Positions 19,259 to 26,466 of a stretch of 64,000 bases of DNA are shown piece by piece. The notes below the pieces were generated by a model. That model did no database searches. It was not told the origin of the DNA and worked only from the letters and a program-made list of their open reading frames with translations. Every line of letters starts with the position of its first letter. The first letter of the stretch is position 1. Origin of the DNA: Pseudoalteromonas sp. XI10 (GTDB lineage Bacteria; Pseudomonadota; Gammaproteobacteria; Enterobacterales; Alteromonadaceae); assembly GCF_001469895.1 (NCBI RefSeq), contig NZ_LOPY01000011.1, positions 1-64,000 on the forward strand. The letters are read 5' to 3'. A program made the translations under genes and the position numbers.

Positions 19259-20038
19259 TTAAAAACTGTAAACTAGCGTTAGTGACGTTTCTGTATCTGT
19301 GTTTTCTTTATCATCAGCAACATCTGAGTTGTGGGTGATGTTGTAAGCTACTTTCATTTGTAGTGAACCGTTGATCTTAGCAAGGATTGCAGATTCTGAA
19401 CGCGTTTTAGTGTTGGTATCACCATATTCAACTGATACTAACTGAGTAAAACGTGCGCTGTCTGAAATTTGCCAGTTGTAATCAACTTTACCTAAGGCGA
19501 TAGCTTCCCCCTCACGCTCACCTGCAAGTGAATTACCGTTTTCATCAACTTCTGTGCTGTCATCAGGGTATTGGAAGTACTTATAACCCGGACCGATTTC
19601 AGCGTTTAGCCACATGTCAGAACGGTCGATTAAGCGTAAACCGTAACCCGCTGAGATAACTGATTCGTTACGGTATGCACCAAAGTAATCAGATACGTGC
19701 GAACCGTAGATGAATAAGTGTGAGTGCTTTTCGTTTAATTTATAGTTACCTTGCGCTGAGATTGAGTACTTTTCGTTGGTACGCTGTGTTTCTTTTACAC
19801 CTTGGTCGTTTTCGATCTCATCTTCTTTGTAGATGCCGTCTAACTTGTACTCGTTATTCCAGTTTTCTAGGTTATGTAATACCTTGATACCACCTTTAAG
19901 TGTGGTTGTTTCAGTGTTACCGCTTGTTACGATAGCACCTAATTCACTGGTTACATCCCAAGTTTTGGTTTCATCTGCTGCGAATGCGCTAGTTGCAGCA
20001 CTTGCTGCAACTAGAATTGATAATGCTTTTAATTTCAT
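19259..20038 (-). CDS. DUF481 (YdiY-like) outer-membrane beta-barrel protein
   Basis: A 259-residue exported protein: signal peptide MKLKALSILVAASAATSAFA, then alternating amphipathic strands and a final strand ending SLTLVYSF with a terminal Phe, the outer-membrane insertion signal. TWDVTSELGAIVTSGNTETT matches the opening of DUF481 proteins such as YdiY, whose function is not established. An AAAGG site precedes the ATG. It is followed by its own terminator, so it is probably a single-gene unit. Confidence 0.88.
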   Translation of the reverse strand: MKLKALSILVAASAATSAFAADETKTWDVTSELGAIVTSGNTETTTLKGGIKVLHNLENWNNEYKLDGIYKEDEIENDQGVKETQRTNEKYSISAQGNYKLNEKHSHLFIYGSHVSDYFGAYRNESVISAGYGLRLIDRSDMWLNAEIGPGYKYFQYPDDSTEVDENGNSLAGEREGEAIALGKVDYNWQISDSARFTQLVSVEYGDTNTKTRSESAILAKINGSLQMKVAYNITHNSDVADDKENTDTETSLTLVYSF

Positions 20039-20074
20039 TAAAAAATAACCTTTACTACTTGTACGTTAGACTTA

Positions 20075-20893
20075 TTAGTCTTCTTTGTGCAAATGAACAT
20101 CCATTTGCGGGAATGGGATTGTGATGTTGGCATCATCTAATGCGATCTTAATGTTTTCCATTAAATCGAAATACGTCGGCCAATAATCAGCTGAGTTAAC
20201 CCATGGGCGAACTACAAAGTTTACGCTTGAATCTGCAAGTTCAGATACAGCTACTGTGTATGCTGGGTCTTTTAATAAGCGCTCTTCTTTATCTAAAACT
20301 GATTTAAGAACTGCTTTTGCTTCTTTAAGATCTGCATCGTAACCAACACCGATTACTAAATCGATACGACGAGTTGATTCACGAGAGAAATTTGTAATTG
20401 GGCTGCCCATAATTGATGAGTTAGGCATGATAATTACTTTGTTATCTGGTGTACGTAATTCTGTAGAGAAAATTTCGATTTTCTTAACTGTACCCGCTTT
20501 ACCACCTGCTTCTACATAGTCACCTGATTTGAAAGGACGAAGTAAGATGATTAAAACACCTGATGCAAAGTTAGATAGTGAACCTTGAAGTGCTAAACCT
20601 ACTGCTAAACCAGCCGCACCTAAAATAGCAATGAATGAAGTAGTTTCAATACCTAATTGAGATAGTGCCATTAAGATTGTTGCAGCAAATACAATTGCAT
20701 AGACAATACTAGCAACAAATGAACCTACAGCTTTATCGACTTTCTTTTTATCAAATGCTTTTTCAGTTAAGCCTTCGCAGAATTTAGCGATGCGACCACC
20801 GATGAAGAAAATGATTAGCGCTAGAACCGCCTGAACGGCGTAATGTATGATTAAACCTGAATTCTCGTTGATCCAGTTCATTATTGTATCCAT
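20075..20893 (-). CDS. mscS: Small mechanosensitive channel (MscS)
   Basis: Inner-membrane channel that opens on osmotic downshock. The 272-residue protein has three membrane helices; TM3 carries the Gly/Ala-rich pore sequence LGAAGLAVGLALQGSLSNFA (residues about 92-111). It is followed by GVLIILLRPFKSGDYVEAGG and the cytoplasmic beta domain (VIIMPNSSIMGSPITNFS). Length and motifs are those of E. coli MscS. It lies 36 bases from the DUF481 gene on the same strand, with no clear terminator between, so the two may be cotranscribed. Confidence 0.94.
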   Translation of the reverse strand: MDTIMNWINENSGLIIHYAVQAVLALIIFFIGGRIAKFCEGLTEKAFDKKKVDKAVGSFVASIVYAIVFAATILMALSQLGIETTSFIAILGAAGLAVGLALQGSLSNFASGVLIILLRPFKSGDYVEAGGKAGTVKKIEIFSTELRTPDNKVIIMPNSSIMGSPITNFSRESTRRIDLVIGVGYDADLKEAKAVLKSVLDKEERLLKDPAYTVAVSELADSSVNFVVRPWVNSADYWPTYFDLMENIKIALDDANITIPFPQMDVHLHKED

Positions 20894-21111
20894 GTTCTCT
20901 CCTGAAGTTCATTTGTAGCGTCACGCTGTACAAATTATATATGATCTTTGGTTAAAAAATCATTAAATTACGCATAAAACTACGAAATGAGTATTTGCTC
21001 AATTACAAAAGCCGCAAGTCTAATCTGCGAAACTGAACGCGAGCTGACCAGTAATGGTTTTCTGAATTTTCTGAGGCAAATAAGTTTTTTCTACTTTTTT
21101 CAATTTAGGGC

Positions 21112-21140
21112 TTCACAAGCCAACCTTAATTATGTAATAT
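21112..21140 (+). promoter_or_regulatory. Promoter of tRNA-His
   Basis: A -35 TTCACA (21112-21117), a 17-base spacer and a -10 TAATAT (21135-21140), followed directly by the GC-rich discriminator GCGCGCC. A GC-rich discriminator is typical of growth-rate and ppGpp-controlled stable RNA promoters. The predicted start is about 25 bases before the tRNA. Confidence 0.72.
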
Positions 21141-21171
21141 GCGCGCCACACCAAACGAGGTGTATCTCAGT

Positions 21172-21248
21172 GGCGGCTGTAGCTCAGTTGGTAGAGCCCC
21201 GGATTGTGATTCCGGTTGTCGTGGGTTCAAGCCCCATCAGTCGCCCCA
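21172..21248 (+). tRNA. tRNA-His (anticodon GTG)
   Basis: A full cloverleaf, with the anticodon GTG at 21206-21208, the D-arm GCTCAGTTGGTAGAGC and the T-arm GTGGG-TTCAAGC-CCCAT. The acceptor stem carries the extra 5' G (-1) that is characteristic of tRNA-His, opposite C73. The CCA end is encoded (21246-21248). It closely resembles E. coli tRNA-His. No other tRNA is adjacent. Confidence 0.96.
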
Positions 21249-21344
21249 CTTCTCCCCCTTTGTAAATCCCTATATTTTCCTAAATATTTCTACTTCAATC
21301 TCAAGACTTAGTTTAATCTTCGATACCTGTTTTCAGATCTAAAA

Positions 21345-21365
21345 GCCGTCAGCTTTCAGCTGTCA
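21345..21365. repeat. Three-unit degenerate heptamer
   Basis: GCCGTCA, GCTTTCA and GCTGTCA in tandem. The same three units occur at 23403-23423 in the same order and, on the opposite strand and in reverse order, at 28239-28259. They are variants of the TGACGGC/GCTATCA heptamer family. Confidence 0.8.
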
Positions 21366-21460
21366 GTTTTGAGCCGAACTGTGTTGTTTGTTGGTACCGT
21401 ATTGATTTGTCGTCTGGGTGTTGAATGTAAGACGCGCCAAGCAAGCGTGACGCCTACATG

Positions 21461-21520
21461 GTAGGAGGCGTTTTAACGCCGAAGTCTTTAAGGATAATTC
21501 ACGGCTGAAGCCGTTCCTAC
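21461..21520. repeat. GTAGG palindrome copy D
   Basis: Starts GTAGG and ends CCTAC. The left hairpin is GGCGTTTTAACGCC and the right is ACGGCTGAAGCCGT, with a loop change only. CCTAC and a 3-base spacer precede it, joined to a GACGCGCCAAGCAAGCG flank. A heptamer array begins two bases after it. Confidence 0.82.
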
Positions 21521-21522
21521 GA

Positions 21523-21578
21523 ACGAGAGCTGCGAGGTGCGACATACGAGATACGATATGCGAGATGCGAGATGTGAA
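21523..21578. repeat. Degenerate ATGCGAG heptamer array, 8 units
   Basis: Eight 7-base units with consensus ATGCGAG (for example ATACGAG, ATACGAT, ATGCGAG, ATGCGAG). The unit is a rotation of GCGAGAT, one base from the CTTCTCG array at 128-176 read on the other strand. It begins two bases after palindrome copy D, mirroring the copy A arrangement. Confidence 0.75.
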
Positions 21579-21583
21579 ATATT

Positions 21584-21662
21584 GTAGGCGTGAAACTTAT
21601 TTCGCGCGAAATGTTAGCAGCTGTGCCGTGTTTGAGACACGCCAAGCAAGCGTGACGCCTAC
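21584..21662. repeat. 79-base GTAGGCGT...ACGCCTAC element, copy 1
   Basis: Bounded by the inverted repeat GTAGGCGT/ACGCCTAC. The left part forms the hairpin GCGTGAAA-TTTA-TTTCGCGC. The right part is ACACGCCAAGCAAGCGTG. A second element of exactly 79 bases is at 23563-23641. Its right end is joined by a 3-base spacer to palindrome copy E. Confidence 0.78.
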
Positions 21663-21665
21663 GAT

Positions 21666-21724
21666 GTAGGAGGTACTTTAGTGCCGAAGTCTTTAGGATA
21701 ATTCACGGCTAAAGCCCTTCCTAC
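21666..21724. repeat. GTAGG palindrome copy E, with compensatory changes
   Basis: The left hairpin is GGTACTTTAGTGCC instead of GGCGTTTTAACGCC. Two stem pairs are changed on both sides (G-C to A-T, T-A to C-G) and a third is kept as a wobble, so pairing is preserved. The right hairpin has one mismatch. A short degenerate heptamer run (ACGAGAG, ATTACAG, ATGCGCG) follows. Confidence 0.8.
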
Positions 21725-21751
21725 AAACGAGAGATTACAGATGCGCGGTAT

Positions 21752-21779
21752 TGTAGGCGTTAAATTTATTTCGCGCGAA
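21752..21779. repeat. Single GTAGGCGT hairpin unit
   Basis: A GTAGGCGT head followed by the hairpin with TTTATTTCGCGC, as in the 79-base elements, but without the right-hand ACGCCTAC partner. It follows palindrome E and its short heptamer run. Confidence 0.7.
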
Positions 21780-21781
21780 AG

Positions 21782-21823
21782 CCTAGCACCTAGAGCCTAC
21801 CCCCTAATACCTAACACCTAATT
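21782..21823. repeat. Degenerate CCTANNN heptamer array, 6 units
   Basis: Six consecutive 7-base units all begin CCTA: CCTAGCA, CCTAGAG, CCTACCC, CCTAATA, CCTAACA, CCTAATT. The first four bases are invariant and the last three vary. It begins shortly after the TTTCGCGCGAA hairpin end and precedes the transporter terminator. Confidence 0.72.
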
Positions 21824-21837
21824 TTTTTAAACCCCAA

Positions 21838-21866
21838 ACAAAAAATGCCACCTTTCGGTGGCATTA
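21838..21866 (-). terminator. Terminator of the GlcNAc transporter gene
   Basis: On the minus strand ATGCCACC and GGTGGCAT pair around a 4-base loop and are followed by TTTTTTG. It lies about 85 bases after the transporter stop. Confidence 0.85.
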
Positions 21867-21947
21867 CACACGGGATTATTTCTATTTACTAGAAATGCTT
21901 TTCAAAGTCCAAGGCGGTGCGCTTTACACCCAACCTCAAACTCATAA

Positions 21948-23246
21948 TTACTTCCAACTTTTCATCTTGTGGCCTTTAACAGCATAGAAAAGTATGAATA
22001 AATAACAAGGCAACATCACAATATAAGCCATTTGTTGTGCTTCTGCGCTTTTTACGCCGCCACTTGCCAGGCCCCAAAATAATGGGCCGAATGCGCCACC
22101 GGCAATACCCATAACGAGCAGGCCTGAGCCTACACTAGTTAGCTTGCCTAAACCAGATAATGCTAACGGCCAAACTGCAGGCCAAACAATCGCATTAGCA
22201 AAGCCTAGCACAGCAATGAGCAATAAGGTATCAGGCAGTACCGATTTTAGGCCAAATAATGTTGATATAAATACAGTTTCATTACTACCTGTAACTATCG
22301 CTAGGGTTAACACACAACCCAATACCGCTGAAATAGTTAGCGCTGTTTGCTGCGATAACACTCGTGGGATAAGTAAAATCCCTAAAAAGTAACCTAGCAC
22401 CATACAACCCATGGTGTACGATGTCATAACACTGTATTTTTCAACACCTAAAGACAATGCAAAGCTGCCAATGGTATCACCTGCGATAACCTCAACGGCT
22501 ACATAAACAAAAAGTGCCACAATCCCTAAGGCAAGACTCGGATGGCTAAGCGCTTCTTTTACCTGCCCAGGTTTTTGTTCATCAACGTCGTCATCAATTA
22601 ACTCTGGTAATGGCATTTTAGTAACTGCAAAGCCGAGTATACCAATAAAAATAGCCATCCCTAAATACGGTAAAATTAAGCCATTGGCCATTGCATCAAT
22701 ATCAGTTTGGCTAAGCTCTTTACCTACAAAGCCTTTAAAATCGCTGAGTATCAGAGCAGTAAATACAATCGGTGCTACAACGCCCGCACCTTTATTTAAT
22801 ATACCCATAATACTAACGCGAGCCGCGGCTGATTCTTCAGGGCCGATTCTGACTACGTATGGATTAACCGCTGTTTGTAATAACGTTTGCCCAGCCCCCA
22901 TAACAAGTTGAGCGAATAAAAACAGTGCAAAAACTTGCGTTTTTGCCGCAGGAGTAAACAGCAAACCTGCCACCATCATGGTCGCCATACCCAGCGCCAT
23001 ACCGTTTTTATAACCTACCTTTCTGATGATCATCGCCGAAGGCAGGGCCGTAAAAGTCACGGCGATATAAAACGAGAAAATAATCAGCGATGCCTGAAAC
23101 GGTGAAAGCTGCAAAATTTGCTGTAAAAATGGCATCAGTGAACCATTTAACCATGTAGCAAAACCCAGTATAAAAAACAGCGTGGCAACAATCGCCATAG
23201 GCACAACACTGCTTTGTTTATTCATTTCAGACATAACATTTCCCAT
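21948..23246 (-). CDS. nagP: MFS sugar transporter, probable GlcNAc permease (NagP-like)
   Basis: A 432-residue major-facilitator protein with twelve membrane segments. FFILGFATWLNGSLMPFLQ (residues 20-38), the internal GQTLLQTAVNPYVVRIG and the SIMGILNKGAG stretch are typical of the FucP/NagP family of proton-sugar symporters. It takes up GlcNAc or a chito-oligosaccharide product, judged by the adjacent beta-hexosaminidase and the shared operator-like sequence upstream. Two starts are possible: 23246, or 23234, which has GGGAA at the right distance and gives MSEMNKQ. Substrate is an inference. Confidence 0.8.
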   Translation of the reverse strand: MGNVMSEMNKQSSVVPMAIVATLFFILGFATWLNGSLMPFLQQILQLSPFQASLIIFSFYIAVTFTALPSAMIIRKVGYKNGMALGMATMMVAGLLFTPAAKTQVFALFLFAQLVMGAGQTLLQTAVNPYVVRIGPEESAAARVSIMGILNKGAGVVAPIVFTALILSDFKGFVGKELSQTDIDAMANGLILPYLGMAIFIGILGFAVTKMPLPELIDDDVDEQKPGQVKEALSHPSLALGIVALFVYVAVEVIAGDTIGSFALSLGVEKYSVMTSYTMGCMVLGYFLGILLIPRVLSQQTALTISAVLGCVLTLAIVTGSNETVFISTLFGLKSVLPDTLLLIAVLGFANAIVWPAVWPLALSGLGKLTSVGSGLLVMGIAGGAFGPLFWGLASGGVKSAEAQQMAYIVMLPCYLFILFYAVKGHKMKSWK

Positions 23247-23333
23247 AACAGCACAGTTCGACTCTACAGCGCTGCTGATTCAGATGATTATATAAAATAG
23301 ATATTAAATATTTATAACACTATCGCAACAAAA

Positions 23334-23349
23334 ATGACAGCGCTGACAT
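23334..23349 (-). promoter_or_regulatory. NagR-like operator upstream of the transporter gene
   Basis: ATGACAGCGCTGACAT, an imperfect dyad centred on AGCGCT, 85 bases before the transporter start. Nearly the same sequence precedes the hexosaminidase gene (26423-26438). It resembles the AATGACA-x-CG-x-TGTCATT-type operators reported for the LacI-family NagR of Alteromonadales, as I recall them. No nagR is in the window. Confidence 0.65.
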
Positions 23350-23362
23350 ATTTTTTAGGTCC

Positions 23363-23390
23363 CGTAGGCGTGAAATTTATTTCGCGCGAA
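23363..23390. repeat. GTAGGCGT hairpin unit between the transporter and hex genes
   Basis: GTAGGCGT head and TTTATTTCGCGCGAA hairpin. The matching ACGCCTAC appears about 117 bases from the head, at 23472-23479, with a three-heptamer insert in between (23403-23423), so this is a longer variant of the 79-base element. Confidence 0.72.
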
Positions 23391-23402
23391 GTTTAGGAAT
23401 TA

Positions 23403-23423
23403 GCCGTCAGCTTTCAGCTGTCA
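23403..23423. repeat. Three-unit degenerate heptamer, copy 2
   Basis: GCCGTCA, GCTTTCA, GCTGTCA, identical to 21345-21365, with the same flank GTTTTGAGCCGAAC. Confidence 0.8.
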
Positions 23424-23481
23424 GTTTTGAGCCGAACGGTGTTGAATGTAAGACGCGCCAAGCAAGCGTGACGCCTACGAT

Positions 23482-23540
23482 GTAGGAGGCGTTTTAACGC
23501 CGAACAGATTTGACCTATTCACGGCTAAAGCCGTTCCTAC
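23482..23540. repeat. GTAGG palindrome copy F
   Basis: Canonical left hairpin GGCGTTTTAACGCC and right hairpin ACGGCTAAAGCCGT. Preceded by ACGCCTAC and a 3-base GAT spacer as in copy E. Followed by a short GAGGTCC-like run and then a 79-base GTAGGCGT element. Confidence 0.82.
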
Positions 23541-23562
23541 GAGGTCCGGGGTTCGAGGTATT

Positions 23563-23641
23563 GTAGGCGTGAAATTTATTTCGCGCGAAGTTTTAAGGCC
23601 GCCAGATTTTAGCCAGACGCGTAAGCAAAAATGACGCCTAC
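23563..23641. repeat. 79-base GTAGGCGT...ACGCCTAC element, copy 2
   Basis: Same length and ends as the element at 21584-21662. The interior left hairpin is conserved, while the right part is diverged (GACGCGTAAGCAAAAATG). It ends about 40 bases before the hexosaminidase stop codon at 23680. Confidence 0.78.
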
Positions 23642-23679
23642 ACTTTGCTGTAGACGTCACATTTATTCATCGCAAAACA

Positions 23680-26328
23680 TTACTCACCAACAACGGTCAC
23701 GCGGCTGGTTTGTTTTGCGTTTAAGCGGGTTCGTAGCGCAACTTTTGCATTGTTATCAACCTTCACAGGCTCGGCATAAGTTTGCCAGCTTTGTCCGTTG
23801 TCTAAGCTGTATTCAATGCTCAAATAAGCAAATGCGCTGTTGGCATATAACTTCCCATTTTCAATCACACCGCCTGGTACTGGTAAATGCAGATTGATGC
23901 CATCTTTAGCTAACTTATCAAGCTCTTTTAAGCCTACAGCACTTGAGAACTCAGCCCAGTCTTTTGCTTGTTTTTTACTATTGACGTTTTCGCCTTCCCA
24001 ATCGGCTTTATGCCAAGCACGCTCTGCCACTGACAAAATACGCGGGAAGATCATTGCTAATACTTGCTCTTCAGTGCGGATTGTCTCTGACCATACCTGA
24101 CCTTGCATGCCTAGAATGTTCTCTGGTTTTTCAAGTTTAGGTAACGGGCGACCCACCAACGCTTCTAAATTAACTATTGGCTCACGAGTACGGGTGTAAT
24201 CGGCATTGGCATACACGTCATCAGGCATGTAATTAAAGGCTTTTTTAGTATCTGTGTAACGAGTGGCCCAGTAATAACCACGCTCTTGTGGGCTTGCTTC
24301 GTATGGGTGGTCAAAGTACAAATGCGTACCGTGTGATAACACCACTTGATAACCGGCATTTGCTAGGCGGTATGCTCTATCGGCAACGCCCCATTCCCAA
24401 ATGTTATCCCAAGTATTTACGGTAAAGGTTTTATTAGGGAACTCATCACGTTTAAACGAATTTTCGCGGTCATACATGATGCCATCTTCCCAAATACCCG
24501 GAGAAATACCGCGTTTTTCAAGTAAGGTTGCAACACGTTGTGTGAAATAAGGTTTTAAATCAGCGGGGCCAGCTACACCGTTATTTGGATTGGCAAATAA
24601 CGCCTGACAGATCGGCGAGCCTATCCACGAACCTGCTCCAACTTCATCACCACCAATATGCAGGTTCTTTAACTGCACACCTGCTTCGCGGTACATCTGC
24701 TGAAGTTCATAAGTTACTTTATCTAAAAATGCGTAGGTAGAGTCCATACACACATTCATTGAGTTATCTTTGTAGTTTTGTACCGTCATGTACACAGAGG
24801 TATCTTTTGGATCAGTAAGCAAATATTGCGTTGCTGGTCCCATATCTATGCGTTGAATTTCTTTGTTTGCAGAGCGCGTTTTAATGTTGTTTTTAGCGGC
24901 TTTCTCAGCTTCTTCTAACATGTTGTGATAACGTGCTTCCATCGCTTTGATTGAGGCACGTGCATGGCCAGGGCCTTCAACTTCAGGGATGATTTGAATG
25001 TGGCGGTCTTTCGCAAACTTTAATAGCTCAACAAACTCATCACGTTTCAGATAACCATTACCTGAGCCTGATTTAAACGGCCCAGTGCCAAGTTGAGTTA
25101 ATAAACACTCGCGCTCTTCTAAATCAAAGCAGCGATAGCCACCAACGTCTGTGAGCTCTGGTAGACCGGGGATCTCAAGTCGCCAACCTTCATCTTCTGA
25201 AAAGTGCCAGTGTAGCTTATTCATTTTATAGCGAGCCATTTGCTCAACCAGCTTGAACATTGCTTCTTTGCCATGATAGTTACGTCCATTATCGTAATGC
25301 ATACCACGCCAACCATAACGTGGTGAGTCTTCAAGTTCTAACTGCGGTAAACTGGCACTGCCTTGGCTATTTGCAGGAATGAGGTTCAATAAGCTTTGCA
25401 TCGCATAAAACACACCGGCGTTATCGCTACCTACGATAGTGATCACTTCATCATCAATCTCTAGAGTGTAGCTTTCAGCTTTTGCATTATTGAGTTTAGG
25501 GTCGACTTTTAAGCGTATTACTTTGTCTTTGCCAACATTGATATGATCAGGCTGTGCTTTAAGGCTAATGCCATAGTCATCTTGTAAGTCTTGCATAAAC
25601 ACCATAACTTCGTGCTTAAGCTGACCTTGATAACTGATTTGCCAATTATTGTTTAACGTTGCGCTGCCACGATTAAAATCGACTTTACGAGGCTTAGGGA
25701 TAATACGCTTTAAAGCATCGTCTTTACTGACCGTAACCTTATCAGCGCTATTACGCTCATAACGTACTTTTGCCGTTGCTAAAACCGATAAATCTTTTGG
25801 CTCATTGTAACGGCGTAACTGATTTTCACGGGTAAATGGCGTAACAAACTGTTTAAAGTCTTCAGTGTCGGTGTTGGCAAATACGGCTGGTTTATTCTTA
25901 CCCGAAACAAAAAATGCCCGTGGCATAAAGTCACTGTAAGCAACAATCCATACTTGCGCGTCAAACGGCAACTCTAAACTTTCACCTGCGGCTAAACCTT
26001 TAAAAGAGCTCGTTGGTACGATGCGATGAAGGTCACCATTAACGTGTTCAATGTTTAGGCCCGCAACATGCTCGGTTGAGATTTTACGAACAGAGTGAAT
26101 ATAAAGCTGCCAGTCGCTCTCGCCTGCAGGCAACGCCACATCAGAGCCATTATTGAGGGTAATTTTTCCTAAAAAGCCCGCATCTTTATTACGAAAGTTA
26201 TCTTCTACTGAAAACAGCAGTTCGGTACCTTTCGCAAACTGATCAACTTGCGATTGAGTTAATGCTGCACTAGCCATTAAAGGCGCAGTCGCAAGCATTA
26301 CCGCGAATAGTGACTTCTTAAAATCCAT
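23680..26328 (-). CDS. hex: Periplasmic beta-N-acetylhexosaminidase (GH20)
   Basis: Cleaves terminal GlcNAc from chito-oligosaccharides. The 882-residue protein has a signal peptide (residues 1-21), an N-terminal carbohydrate-binding-like CHB_HEX domain (to about 165), a GH20b domain (about 200-330) and the GH20 barrel (about 335-760). The catalytic Asp561-Glu562 pair is in HIGGDEVGAGSW, and YGWRGMHYDNGRNYH marks the barrel start. A C-terminal beta domain follows. GAGGAGAAA precedes the ATG. An operator-like dyad lies 95 bases upstream, shared with the transporter gene, so the two act in one pathway: hydrolysis, then uptake. Confidence 0.93.
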   Translation of the reverse strand: MDFKKSLFAVMLATAPLMASAALTQSQVDQFAKGTELLFSVEDNFRNKDAGFLGKITLNNGSDVALPAGESDWQLYIHSVRKISTEHVAGLNIEHVNGDLHRIVPTSSFKGLAAGESLELPFDAQVWIVAYSDFMPRAFFVSGKNKPAVFANTDTEDFKQFVTPFTRENQLRRYNEPKDLSVLATAKVRYERNSADKVTVSKDDALKRIIPKPRKVDFNRGSATLNNNWQISYQGQLKHEVMVFMQDLQDDYGISLKAQPDHINVGKDKVIRLKVDPKLNNAKAESYTLEIDDEVITIVGSDNAGVFYAMQSLLNLIPANSQGSASLPQLELEDSPRYGWRGMHYDNGRNYHGKEAMFKLVEQMARYKMNKLHWHFSEDEGWRLEIPGLPELTDVGGYRCFDLEERECLLTQLGTGPFKSGSGNGYLKRDEFVELLKFAKDRHIQIIPEVEGPGHARASIKAMEARYHNMLEEAEKAAKNNIKTRSANKEIQRIDMGPATQYLLTDPKDTSVYMTVQNYKDNSMNVCMDSTYAFLDKVTYELQQMYREAGVQLKNLHIGGDEVGAGSWIGSPICQALFANPNNGVAGPADLKPYFTQRVATLLEKRGISPGIWEDGIMYDRENSFKRDEFPNKTFTVNTWDNIWEWGVADRAYRLANAGYQVVLSHGTHLYFDHPYEASPQERGYYWATRYTDTKKAFNYMPDDVYANADYTRTREPIVNLEALVGRPLPKLEKPENILGMQGQVWSETIRTEEQVLAMIFPRILSVAERAWHKADWEGENVNSKKQAKDWAEFSSAVGLKELDKLAKDGINLHLPVPGGVIENGKLYANSAFAYLSIEYSLDNGQSWQTYAEPVKVDNNAKVALRTRLNAKQTSRVTVVGE

Positions 26329-26422
26329 TACTTTCTCCTCGTTTAAGCCCTGAGTGTACGGTATTTCTGCGTACTATTTTTCATTTTTGTTAATAATTCG
26401 TTCCTATCATATAAAAACTAAA

Positions 26423-26438
26423 ATGACAGCGCTATCAT
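26423..26438 (-). promoter_or_regulatory. NagR-like operator upstream of hex
   Basis: ATGACAGCGCTATCAT, flanked by AA and TT so that the dyad extends to about 22 bases with one mismatched pair. It is centred about 100 bases before the hex start and overlaps the likely promoter (a TATGAT -10 on the minus strand near 26403-26408). It shares its core with the site at 23334-23349. Confidence 0.7.
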
Positions 26439-26466
26439 TTTATGAAAAATAAAGGGCGGGGAGTTA

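Larger units (their letters stand above)
21249..21947. other. Repeat-rich intergenic region after tRNA-His
   Basis: Nearly 700 bases without a supportable gene. It contains degenerate heptamers (21345-21365, 21523-21578, 21782-21823), palindrome copies D and E, two GTAGGCGT hairpin units, and the terminator of the transporter gene. No integrase, att duplication or mobile gene was seen despite the tRNA. Confidence 0.8.

Noticed and set aside
21139-21342. Frame across tRNA-His
   Set aside because: It reads through the tRNA and its flanks; no coding evidence.
21363-21545. Reverse-strand open frame of 60 codons
   Set aside because: It runs through palindrome D and heptamers, without a start site or family.
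21172-21947. Genomic island inserted at tRNA-His
   Set aside because: No integrase, no duplicated tRNA 3' end and no foreign genes follow; the region is filled by short repeats and ordinary metabolic genes.
23475-23897. Short frames between the transporter and hex genes
   Set aside because: They overlap the palindromes and the end of hex on the other strand and are repeat or shadow frames.
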